From a virus, in the IMG/VR virus record IMGVR_UViG_3300026877_000048, positions 1 through 46,333 of that record: a DNA stretch of 46,333 nucleotides, one strand, 5' to 3'. Positions 40,058-46,333 of this stretch are shown piece after piece. A program made the translations under genes and the position numbers. The stretch's first letter is position 1. The number at the start of each line of letters is the position of its first letter. The notes under the pieces were generated by a model that had not been told where the DNA came from, ran no database searches, and saw only the letters and a program-made list of their open reading frames with translations.

Positions 40058-40846
40058 TCACGGCGATCCGGCCGCCGGGGTCGCCCACAGGAGCCGACTC
40101 CCGGTCCCGGCGGGCACGGCCTCCAGCCACAGGGCTTGGTGCGTTCCGGGGATCGTGCCCTGCGCTACCCAGGCCCCGTCGCGCACCGGGTGCACGGGCA
40201 GGGTCAGGTGCGCGGCTTCCCACTGCGCCCACTGGGCGGGCGGCGCCGGCCACGCCGACACGTGGATCACCTGCCAGCCGCGCGGTGGCCCGGGCGGCCC
40301 CGCCGGGGTCGGCGCGGACGCTGGCGACGGGGTCACGCGGGCCGGTTGCCCCGACACGGGGGCGGGGGTCGCGGCCGGAGCCGAGTCGCGCGGGGGCGTC
40401 GGGGCGGGCGGCCGGACATTGTGCACGTAGAGGCCCGGATTAAGCTGCTGCAACGCAGCATGGATCTGGGCCTGGGGCGCGAGCCAGCCCGCGAGGAAGC
40501 CGATCCCCCCGGCGACCCCCAGGGCCGCGAGCAGTCCCGTCCCGATCACGATAGCCCGCGTCAGCCGCCGGGAGGGCCACTCCCGCACGGGGCCCCCCGT
40601 ATACACCGGATGCGGGGCGGCCGGATCGGCGGGCGGGGGCGGAACGGCCTCGGGTGCGCCGTTCGGCACGGCGGCGTCGGCCCGGCCTGGCGGCCCCGGG
40701 GCCGTCAGGAGCCAGCCGCAGGCGGGGCAGCAGACGGCGCTGGGGTCGGGGACGGGCCGTCCGCACCGGGGGCAGGATCCGGGGCCGGGGCCGGCGGGGT
40801 CGGCGGCGCGGGGATCACGGCGGGGACGGGATGGGTCGCGAACCAT
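40058..40846 (-). CDS. Membrane protein with N-terminal zinc ribbon
   Basis: 262 residues from ATG at 40844-40846 (GAGGAGG 12 bases upstream). SCPRCGRPVPDPSAVCCPAC is a clear zinc ribbon near residue 24; one membrane span (IVIGTGLLAALGVAGGIGFL) follows after a Pro-rich stretch. The outer part has a Pro/Ala linker and a beta domain (GWQVIHVSAWPAPPAQWAQW). It overlaps the ribbon-helix-helix gene by 142 bases. Zinc-ribbon-plus-span proteins often sense or scaffold; function unknown. Confidence 0.6.
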   Translation of the reverse strand: MVRDPSRPRRDPRAADPAGPGPGSCPRCGRPVPDPSAVCCPACGWLLTAPGPPGRADAAVPNGAPEAVPPPPADPAAPHPVYTGGPVREWPSRRLTRAIVIGTGLLAALGVAGGIGFLAGWLAPQAQIHAALQQLNPGLYVHNVRPPAPTPPRDSAPAATPAPVSGQPARVTPSPASAPTPAGPPGPPRGWQVIHVSAWPAPPAQWAQWEAAHLTLPVHPVRDGAWVAQGTIPGTHQALWLEAVPAGTGSRLLWATPAAGSP

Positions 40847-40977
40847 GCACGCAGGGCCTCCTCGACGATCCGGGACTGCGGGATCCGCCAGGCGAGGGAC
40901 GCATATCGCAGCAGGTCGACAATCTCGGGATGGATATTGCTCACCGTCAACGACTTGAGGTGCGGATTGCGGCCCAT
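40705..40977 (-). CDS. Ribbon-helix-helix-like DNA-binding protein
   Basis: 90 residues. LKSLTVSNIHPEIVDLLRYA then WRIPQSRIVEEALRAWF is a typical ribbon-helix-helix pattern (strand plus two helices), with a Pro/Ala tail. AAAGGAGG precedes the ATG at 40975-40977. It may repress its own operon or the 43.6-kb promoter, where short palindromes are present. Confidence 0.7.
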   Translation of the reverse strand: MGRNPHLKSLTVSNIHPEIVDLLRYASLAWRIPQSRIVEEALRAWFATHPVPAVIPAPPTPPAPAPDPAPGADGPSPTPAPSAAPPAAGS

Positions 40978-40978
40978 C

Positions 40979-41542
40979 GGGGCCTGCCTCCTTTGCTCCA
41001 ACGGTCCAGACGGATGGGGCCTGCGCGGCGAGCCACGCCTCCACGGCCGCGAGCTCGGCCTCCAGGGCCTCCCGCTCCGGCCGATGCTCCGCGAGCCAGG
41101 CGAGGTAGCGGGGATCCTGGGCGGCCTGCCACTCGGCGGCGGCCCAGGCGTCGGCGTGTGTGTGGTACAGGTGCCCGGCCTCCGCCCGACAGGCGGCGAG
41201 CAAGGCCGCTTCGGACTCGAAGCCCAACTCGGCGGCCACCTCATCCGCCGGCACGCCGTCCCGCATGCGCCGGTAGTGGGCCGGCACACTCTCCCGCCAA
41301 TCCTGCGCCGTATCGGGACTGCCGGGCCGGAGCATCCGCCCGCCCGTGACCTCCCGGATCCGGCTCAGCAGGGTCGGCAGGGCCCGCTGAGTGGCCCATA
41401 GCCGGTCCGCAATGTCGGCCGTGATCTCCGCCAGGACCGCCGCCTCCTCCTCCTCCCACTGGGCGAGCTCGGCCCGCAAGGCGGCGGCCGCCTCCTCCCA
41501 CAAGGCGCGGTCGGTCTGGAGCCCGAGGGCGGCGGCGCTCAT
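40979..41542 (-). CDS. Charged helical protein (3' end unresolved)
   Basis: From ATG at 41540-41542 a helical, Glu/Ala-rich protein (WEEAAAALRAELAQWEEEEA; EALEAELAAVEAWLAAQAPS) runs for about 188 codons. Its frame then has no stop and stays open to 40058, through the ribbon-helix-helix gene in another frame and into the zinc-ribbon membrane gene. The peptide in the overlap looks non-coding. Either a sequencing indel hides the stop, or a 494-residue fusion is made. The ATG overlaps the upstream stop (ATGA). Confidence 0.5.
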
Positions 41543-41757
41543 GTAGACCACCACCGAAGCTGCCGCCCGATCCGCGCGGGGCGCGTCAGGCGGTCCAGCG
41601 TCGCGTGCGCTTGGGCGACAGCACCCGGTTCGTCCGGTGCCCACCCGTCCGCGACGACGCGCCCGGCCCGGTCGGCGACCACCCACCCCACACGTCCGCC
41701 GACCCAATCCGTCTGGAGGTAGATGCTATACTGAGAGTGCCCTGTGATGGTTGGCAT
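41539..41757 (-). CDS. Small RNase-H-fold-like protein
   Basis: 72 residues. SQYSIYLQTDWVGGRVGWVV then GRVVADGWAPDEPGAVAQAH resembles the first strands of an RNase H-like fold (strand, turn, acidic strand), but the usual catalytic set is not complete. GAGGAGG precedes the ATG at 41755-41757. The fold call is tentative. Confidence 0.5.
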   Translation of the reverse strand: MPTITGHSQYSIYLQTDWVGGRVGWVVADRAGRVVADGWAPDEPGAVAQAHATLDRLTRPARIGRQLRWWST

Positions 41758-41852
41758 GGGGCATCCTCCTCTGAGGGCACCCCCGGTCGGCGTCGGGCCG
41801 CCGCCGGGGGTCGCAACACTTAGGCACGTCGGTGTACATGACCTTGCCGACC

Positions 41853-42212
41853 TCATGCCTTTTCCAGCCGACGCGCCAGCGCCCGGATGGAGGCCCAGCG
41901 ACGGTACTGCCGCCACTCTTTGTGCACGTCGGCGATACCCGCGCCGAGGCATTTTTCGCAGCCGGGGTGAGTTACCGGATGCCACGTATAACCGTCCGCG
42001 AGTAATGCTGCATCGTCAGCACCGCCGGCCGGAATGGGCCGGAACACAGGCTCCGGGTAGAGCTCGATTGCGCCGTCTTCCGCCCCCTCAGGAAAGTGGA
42101 GGCGAAACACGGAGATGGCTTGGGCCGCCCGGTATGCGGAAGACGGCCGCCAGTAGCAGCCCAGATAGGCAATACTGACATCGCCCTGTATCACACCGCG
42201 CGTCATGGACAT
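41853..42212 (-). CDS. Accessory protein, unknown
   Basis: 119 residues, alpha/beta, with a C-x2-C pair (HPGCEKCLGAG) and a basic helical end (WRQYRRWASIRALARRLEKA). AAAGGAG precedes the ATG at 42210-42212. The 95-base gap downstream holds no gene. No family recognised. Confidence 0.6.
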   Translation of the reverse strand: MSMTRGVIQGDVSIAYLGCYWRPSSAYRAAQAISVFRLHFPEGAEDGAIELYPEPVFRPIPAGGADDAALLADGYTWHPVTHPGCEKCLGAGIADVHKEWRQYRRWASIRALARRLEKA

Positions 42213-42286
42213 CTGAACGTCTCCTTTCGAGTGCCGCCCCCATCGGGGGAGTAGGTGGCCTGCCTCCCTCTGGTCCGAAGTGGGTC

Positions 42287-42481
42287 CTAACGGACGTAGC
42301 CGTCCCGGCGGAGGTAGCGTGGGTCGCCCGTGCCGATCCGGCACGCGATGACCCAGGCGGGTGCGACGGTCCCGTCGGGCCGCACGATGTTCATCCGCTC
42401 GGGGTGGGCATTCCACCCCAGCAGATGGTCCCGGATGTACGCCACCGCCTCGCGGCGGCTGGAAAACGCGAGATAGTCCAT
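42287..42481 (-). CDS. Small accessory protein, unknown
   Basis: 64 residues, alpha/beta (MDYLAFSSRREAVAYIRDHL; VIACRIGTGDPRYLRRDGYV). GAGGAGG precedes the ATG. No family recognised. Confidence 0.6.
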   Translation of the reverse strand: MDYLAFSSRREAVAYIRDHLLGWNAHPERMNIVRPDGTVAPAWVIACRIGTGDPRYLRRDGYVR

Positions 42482-42516
42482 CGGGCATCCTCCTCTTCAG
42501 GTCCAATTGCGGGCTG

Positions 42517-42921
42517 TTATCGGATCTGGATCCGGATTCGTGGGGCCTTGAGCGTGCCTTGCATGTCGCCCGCAGCCCAGTCGGCGCAGTAGCGTTGGGT
42601 CATCGACACCTGGGCACCGAACTTCGCGGCGATTGGCGCAACCGCTTTGGCTTGGCGCCACCGGATCTGGTCCGTCGCGCCGAGGATATAAGCTGGCCGA
42701 TCATTGGAAAATGCCAGCACGTCCCCCAGCACAACGAGCCGCCCGGTCGGCTTGTGATACAGGACGCCGACCGTTTGCGGGTATTCGCGGCTCGCTCGTA
42801 GGTAGACATCGATGAAGCCGACGTCGACGGATTCCGCGTGGAGACGTGCCATACCCGCGTGCCCTCGCACTTTGCGCCAGGGTATTAACTGCAAATGTGC
42901 GTTCCTTGGATCTTGGTGCAT
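42517..42921 (-). CDS. Accessory protein, unknown
   Basis: 134 residues with a beta-rich core (GVLYHKPTGRLVVLGDVLAF) and basic ends. GGAGGAGGG precedes the ATG. Codon use is somewhat less G+C biased than in the virion genes, as in its neighbours from 41.8 to 43.6 kb, suggesting a separately acquired block. No family recognised. Confidence 0.6.
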   Translation of the reverse strand: MHQDPRNAHLQLIPWRKVRGHAGMARLHAESVDVGFIDVYLRASREYPQTVGVLYHKPTGRLVVLGDVLAFSNDRPAYILGATDQIRWRQAKAVAPIAAKFGAQVSMTQRYCADWAAGDMQGTLKAPRIRIQIR

Positions 42922-43008
42922 GATGAGCCCTCCTCCGGGATCTGGGGCTTGTGCCCTTGAGCGGAGCGGGGGATGGCTCCCCCGGTCCCGGCTTGCACGG
43001 GACGGTCC

Positions 43009-43578
43009 CTAGCGGGCTGCATACAGGGTATGGATTGGCCATTGCGTCAAGGGCACGATGCCGGTCCAATACTCCTCTTGGCGTGTGCGGTAGTACGCTG
43101 GGTACTCGAATCCTTCCGCCAGCCCCCAGCCCACCACCATCGGATGGGCATTGACCGCGTCCACCACATACCCTGTCGCGAGGCGGCCGGGCTGGCGCAC
43201 GATGGCACGGGCGACTTGCTCGACCAGGAGCATGACGCCATACTGGTCGAGCGACCAGAGATAGCGCGCCAGTCCATAGGCGTCCCGGCCCGTGCCGACC
43301 GTGTACAGGATGCCATCGGCCGCGATACTGCGGGCGTATTCGTCGCGGGCCCATCCTGTCATGGTGCCATCGTCGTCGCGCGGCCCGTAGTTACCGTGAT
43401 GCCAGTAATGGCGGGCGATCTCCGCCAAGCACCCCCGTACATACGTGGACCGCCAGTGTTTCTCGATGCCGCGCGGCGCCGTCAGGGCATAGTGCCGGAC
43501 GAGGGCCCGCACGTCCTTCTGCGTAACCGGCCGGGCTGGCATCGTGGCCGGGCACTGTTCGATGGGCAGTGGCTTCAT
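43009..43578 (-). CDS. Accessory protein under the 43.6-kb promoter, unknown
   Basis: 189 residues from ATG at 43576-43578 (GGAGGAGGAG upstream). Helical N-terminal half (TQKDVRALVRHYALTAPRGI; YVRGCLAEIARHYWHHGNYG) and an alpha/beta C-terminal half with aromatic residues (GFEYPAYYRTRQEEYW). First gene of a leftward unit with a strong promoter and operator-like palindromes. No family recognised. Confidence 0.6.
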   Translation of the reverse strand: MKPLPIEQCPATMPARPVTQKDVRALVRHYALTAPRGIEKHWRSTYVRGCLAEIARHYWHHGNYGPRDDDGTMTGWARDEYARSIAADGILYTVGTGRDAYGLARYLWSLDQYGVMLLVEQVARAIVRQPGRLATGYVVDAVNAHPMVVGWGLAEGFEYPAYYRTRQEEYWTGIVPLTQWPIHTLYAAR

Positions 43579-43614
43579 GAGGCATCTCCTCCTCCGAAAC
43601 CTCGTTCTGGTGCC

Positions 43615-43643
43615 ATAGTACATGGGTACCAGTACCGTGTCAA
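43615..43643 (-). promoter_or_regulatory. Sigma-70-type promoter with operator in spacer
   Basis: Minus strand: perfect TTGACA at 43638-43643, a 17-base spacer, and TACTAT at 43615-43620. The spacer holds a perfect palindrome GGTAC-CA-GTACC (43625-43636), a natural repressor site. It would drive the gene at 43578 and the accessory operon below it. Confidence 0.75.
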
Positions 43644-43671
43644 TACCCTGCCCGAAAATTTTTTGGGGTAG

Positions 43672-43693
43672 TGTGAATGGGAACACATTCACA
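43672..43693. promoter_or_regulatory. Inverted repeat upstream of promoter
   Basis: Perfect 8-bp arms TGTGAATG and CATTCACA with a 6-base spacer, about 30 bases upstream of the -35. A plausible activator or second operator site. Confidence 0.6.
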
Positions 43694-43760
43694 AAGTGAG
43701 GCATGTGGCGCGGTTGGCATCGCCGCGAATGGGCACGTCGCATATACACGCGCGCGCGCG

Positions 43761-43801
43761 AAAAGAGAAAGAGAAGGGCGCCCGCCTCATGCTCGGCGCC
43801 C
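43761..43801 (-). terminator. Terminator after the second recombinase
   Basis: 7-bp arms GGGCGCC (43776-43782) and GGCGCCC (43795-43801), followed on the minus strand by a T-rich run (TTCTCTTTCTCTTTT). It lies downstream of the recombinase stop at 43935 and would end the late transcript. Confidence 0.6.
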
Positions 43802-43934
43802 GTCCTCTTCAGAAAAGCCGCGTTAGCTAACGTGCCAGTAGACCAGCGAAGTGTGTAACAATGGGATTCGAATCGCAAACGTTTTCCAAAAAATTTTTTT
43901 GCGATCCGGGGCGTGGTGGAGTAGGGGGCCACGT

Positions 43935-44828
43935 CTATCCCCCCTTGCGCCACCTCTCGGCTAACACCAGGCCGCTCCCCTGCCCCGGCAGCACATGCAG
44001 GTACTCGCCCGTCGTGTCCAGCCGGGCATGCCCCAGCGTCTGCTGCACCACATGCAACGGCACGCCGGCCGCAATCGCGTGCGTCGCGTGCGCGTGCCGG
44101 AGCCAGTGCGGGCTGACGCGCTTGCCCAGCCCCGCCCGCTCCGCCGCCCGGCGGACGATCTGCCACCCCCGGGCCGCCGAAAACGGCCAGATGGGGGCCT
44201 CCGGCCCGTCCCCCTGCCGCCACCGGCGGAGGTCCCCCATGAGGCCCGCCGGGAGCCGGATTTCCCGCTGCTTCCGCCCCTTCCCCACCACCCGGAGGAT
44301 CCCCTCCCCCTGCTCGGCCGGGAAGAGGTCGCCCCAGCGCACGCTCACCGCCTCACTGATCCGACACCCCGTCAAGTACAGGAACCGGAGGAACAGCGCG
44401 TTCCGGCCCGACCCCGCCGCCGCAATGAGGCGGTCCACCTCCGCCTCCGTCAGCCGCCGCTCTAGGCGCCGGTCGGGCGGGGGCGCGAGCCGCAGGGCGT
44501 GCCAAGGGTTCTGGCGGACCCAGCCCTGGGCCTGCCAGTACCCCCACAGCGCGGCCAGGGCCCGCACCGTGAGATCCACGGTGGCCGCACTGTACCCCGC
44601 CTGCTCCAACGCCCGGACGCAGGCCCGGGCGTCGTCCGGGGTCAGGGCGGGGTCGAGGGCGGGATAGGCCCGCTGCGCCCGCTGCCAGGCTTGGACGTAG
44701 GTCCGCCGGGTCTTCCCCGTATGCTGCATGAGCCACGCATTGACCGCTGCGTCGAGCACCCGGAGGCGCTGGGCCTCCCCCGACGCCGGGATGAGGCCCG
44801 GTGGTGGCGTCCTATTGCGGCCCGCCAT
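43935..44828 (-). CDS. XerC/D-like tyrosine recombinase
   Basis: 297 residues. SAM-like domain (about 20-110), then the catalytic set: Arg near 156 (LTGCRISEAVSVRW), HWLRHAHATHAIA near 241-253, LGHARLDTT and nucleophile Tyr near 276 (GEYLHVLP). It lacks the AP2 arm-binding domain of the integrase at 38600 and is the size of Xer enzymes, so dimer resolution or integration at dif-like sites is possible. GGAGGAGGGG precedes the ATG. Palindromes lie just past its stop. Confidence 0.85.
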   Translation of the reverse strand: MAGRNRTPPPGLIPASGEAQRLRVLDAAVNAWLMQHTGKTRRTYVQAWQRAQRAYPALDPALTPDDARACVRALEQAGYSAATVDLTVRALAALWGYWQAQGWVRQNPWHALRLAPPPDRRLERRLTEAEVDRLIAAAGSGRNALFLRFLYLTGCRISEAVSVRWGDLFPAEQGEGILRVVGKGRKQREIRLPAGLMGDLRRWRQGDGPEAPIWPFSAARGWQIVRRAAERAGLGKRVSPHWLRHAHATHAIAAGVPLHVVQQTLGHARLDTTGEYLHVLPGQGSGLVLAERWRKGG

Positions 44829-44866
44829 GGGATCCCCTCCTCCCTAAGGCGTTTCTATTGAGGCCG

Positions 44867-45283
44867 TCAGTCCGCAGGCGGAGACCACGCCGTCACGGCG
44901 GCCCAGAGCGCCGGATTGGGGTTCGCTTCGGGATTGACCCGCCGCACGCACGTGATGGCCGTCGCGGCATCCCAGTCCCGGTGTCGGTCTCGCAGGATCG
45001 CCACTAGGACGGCGGTCGAGCGACTACGCCCCATCCCGCAATGGACGAGCACGGGAGCCGGGGCAGCCCGGACCATCCGCACCACCGCCGTCAAGAGGAC
45101 CGGGTCGGGGGCCCACTGGCCGTCATCGACCATGGGTACCGTAATCCACACCTTCCCAGGCACGGCCGGATCTGGGCACTCCGCACAGCAATTGACCAGC
45201 GTTGCCCAGGGGGCCACATCGTCAGGGGTCCGCGGCCACTCCCCCTGCCACAACCCTGGTTCGATTTCCACAGCCCAACTCAT
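44867..45283 (-). CDS. Dual-specificity-phosphatase-like protein
   Basis: 138 residues. VLVHCGMGRSRSTAVLVAIL is the HC-x5-R phosphatase signature (Cys near 82, Arg near 88). The upstream NCCAECPDPAVP segment and VDDGQWAPDPVLL (with Asp) resemble the general-acid region of small cysteine phosphatases. ATG overlaps the methyltransferase stop (ATGA). It could dephosphorylate a protein, sugar or nucleotide made by the two coupled enzymes. Confidence 0.8.
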   Translation of the reverse strand: MSWAVEIEPGLWQGEWPRTPDDVAPWATLVNCCAECPDPAVPGKVWITVPMVDDGQWAPDPVLLTAVVRMVRAAPAPVLVHCGMGRSRSTAVLVAILRDRHRDWDAATAITCVRRVNPEANPNPALWAAVTAWSPPAD

Positions 45284-45801
45284 CCTGATCCTTCCGGCTT
45301 CCGCACGATCACGCGCAGGTGGTGGCCCTGGGGTCCCACCCGCTCCCGGAGCAGGAGCTCAAAGCGCACATCAATCCCGTAGTGGGCCGTGGGCACTTCC
45401 GGCCGTCCCCCACAGAAGTAGTCCCACGTGGCCTCCGTCCACGGGGGCGCTTCGTGGGTGGGGTCCTGCGCCCACTCCGGGTACTCGACCGGGGTGACGC
45501 TCTCGAACAGGCCGCCCGGCACGAGGCACCGATAAATCTCCCGCAGGAGGTAAATGCGCGGCCGGTGCACCCGGACGGTCACCCGCTCCGCCTCCGGGCC
45601 CGTCCGGTCCACCACCCGCTCCCACACGGCGACAGGCAGGTGCTCCAGGAAATCGTAGGCGACAAAGCCCTGGACACTGGCATCCGCGAAGGGCAGCGGC
45701 TCGAACCCGGCCCAGCACACCACATCCACGCCTGGGCCGGGGACACAGTCCAGCCCGATCTCCGCCCGCTTGTGCGGGCCGCATCCCAGATCCACCGTCA
45801 T
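45280..45801 (-). CDS. SAM-dependent methyltransferase (class I)
   Basis: 173 residues. TVDLGCGPHKRAEIGLDCVP is the SAM-binding motif I with motif II Asp; PFADASVQGFVAYDFLEHLP and IYRCLVPGGLFESVTP are motifs IV-V of the Methyltransf_11-like fold. ATG overlaps the glycosyltransferase stop (ATGA) and the phosphatase follows by another ATGA. The trio probably builds or modifies a glycan or small molecule. Similar glycosyltransferase-methyltransferase pairs occur in actinobacteriophages. Confidence 0.85.
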   Translation of the reverse strand: MTVDLGCGPHKRAEIGLDCVPGPGVDVVCWAGFEPLPFADASVQGFVAYDFLEHLPVAVWERVVDRTGPEAERVTVRVHRPRIYLLREIYRCLVPGGLFESVTPVEYPEWAQDPTHEAPPWTEATWDYFCGGRPEVPTAHYGIDVRFELLLRERVGPQGHHLRVIVRKPEGSG

Positions 45802-46333
45802 GCGTCCACCCCCTCCGCCGCCTCCTCGTCGGGGTACGGATGGCACGCATCGCCGTGGTGATGGGCGACCGCCGGCCAGTGGATGTGCGCCCGGATGCCG
45901 TGCCGGTAGAGCCAGTCACTCACCCGACTGTCGAGGTTATGCCACGGTCCGGGATCCCAGGCGGCCGGCCAGCGGGCCCGGAGGCGTCGGCGGAACCGCA
46001 CCAAGCCGAAGCCCACCAAGTCCGCCCCTGTCTCGCCGTCGCGAATCCACCGCTGGGAGCCGTCAGGCCGCACCACCCGGTGCGCCCACGACACCCAGGG
46101 CGGCCCGCCCGGCGGCTCGGCCAACGCCGGGGCCAGCAGGTCCGCCATCATCCGCGCCGTGCGGATCACCTGCGCCACCCGGCGATCCGTGGGGTCGTAG
46201 ATCGACTCGCGGATCAGGGTCCACGCCGTGGCCCACGCCTGCGTCTTGCGGCGCGGGTGGAAGAGGGGATAGGCCACCGCGCAGAGCGGCAGCGGGCAGG
46301 TCTGGAGTCCCCCCAGGGCCTCCGGCGTGGCTT
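45798..46333 (-). CDS. Glycosyltransferase-like protein, C-terminal part (continues at base 1)
   Basis: This is the last part of the 276-residue protein that starts at 437. It includes VAYPLFHPRRKTQAWATAWT, RVVRPDGSQRW, GADLVGFGLVRFRRRLRARW and a His-rich C-terminal end (VAHHHGDACHPYP), in line with phage GT-A-like enzymes that end with a GFG-F/R segment and metal-binding His. The Lys/Gln difference between the two terminal copies falls here. Leftward genes follow with perfect ATGA coupling. Confidence 0.65.
   Translation of the reverse strand, partial: ATPEALGGLQTCPLPLCAVAYPLFHPRRKTQAWATAWTLIRESIYDPTDRRVAQVIRTARMMADLLAPALAEPPGGPPWVSWAHRVVRPDGSQRWIRDGETGADLVGFGLVRFRRRLRARWPAAWDPGPWHNLDSRVSDWLYRHGIRAHIHWPAVAHHHGDACHPYPDEEAAEGVDA
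46192..46333. repeat. Terminal direct repeat, right copy (circular join)
   Basis: Second copy of bases 1-142, with one mismatch at 46247. It lies inside the glycosyltransferase gene, not in a non-coding end, which fits an assembly overlap of a circular molecule better than a functional terminal repeat of linear virion DNA. Confidence 0.9.

Larger units (their letters stand above)
43579..43934. other. Control region with palindromes, A-tracts and Z-type repeat
   Basis: 356 bases without a gene and A+T rich for this genome. Besides the promoter and operator-like palindromes it holds oppositely oriented A/T tracts (AAAATTTTTTGG at 43655-43666 and its inverse at 43886-43897), six CG dinucleotides in a row (43749-43760), palindrome CGTTAGCTAACG (43821-43832), palindrome GATTCGAATC (43865-43874), and 8-bp arms ATCGCAAA/TTTGCGAT (43872-43905). 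Candidate recombination site or origin. Confidence 0.6.

Noticed and set aside
43865-43874. tRNA gene suggested by GATTCGAATC
   Set aside because: It resembles a T-loop, but no T-stem, anticodon arm or acceptor stem can be drawn around it. It may be part of an att core or simply a palindrome.
43009-44223. N-terminal extension of the 43009-43578 gene into the control region
   Set aside because: The extra frame crosses the promoter, operator palindromes and terminator, and the ATG at 43578 has an excellent ribosome site.

Overview
The window looks like the complete circular genome of a temperate bacterial virus, or a virus-like plasmid, of about 46.19 kb. The last 142 bases repeat the first 142 with one mismatch, and one gene reads unbroken across the join. 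The DNA is very G+C rich. Most genes have a strong AAGGAGG-type ribosome site and many are coupled by ATGA or GTGA overlaps. A G39P-type helicase loader, an AbrB protein with a C-terminal zinc ribbon, an ImmA/IrrE peptidase and RecT/YqaJ recombination genes point to a high-G+C, probably thermophilic, Firmicutes-type host. The host is inferred, not proven.

Layout. (1) About 36.5-40.0 kb is the lysogeny region. The rightward genes are a Xre repressor, ImmA/IrrE peptidase, membrane protein, lipoprotein and tyrosine integrase, followed by a likely attP. The leftward genes are a Cro-like Xre protein and an excisionase-like protein. (2) About 36.5 down to 22 kb is the leftward early region: AbrB-like regulator, YqaJ exonuclease, RecT, many small zinc-ribbon proteins, replication initiator, helicase loader, Hjc-like nuclease, deoxyribosyltransferase-like protein and a lysin. 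Just upstream of the initiator gene lies a 1.2 kb non-coding array of NNNGG pentamers. (3) About 22 down to 0.4 kb is the leftward late/virion region, rich in beta-structured proteins, membrane-anchored proteins and cell-wall-active proteins (GH-like, LysM, peptidoglycan-binding, lytic transglycosylase), with a beta-helix protein and a retropepsin-like protease. It continues across the join into glycosyltransferase, methyltransferase and phosphatase genes. (4) About 40.0-44.8 kb holds leftward accessory genes, a control region with promoter and palindromes, and a second tyrosine recombinase.

I found no terminase, portal, tape-measure, HK97-type capsid or packaging ATPase in any plausible gene. 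The virion proteins instead look like membrane-anchored spikes and wall-degrading enzymes. The most interesting reading is a temperate, possibly tailless and membrane-containing virus of an undescribed group. The late region is punctuated by three extended -10 promoters, each followed by the same 13-nt leader motif that runs into an RNA hairpin.
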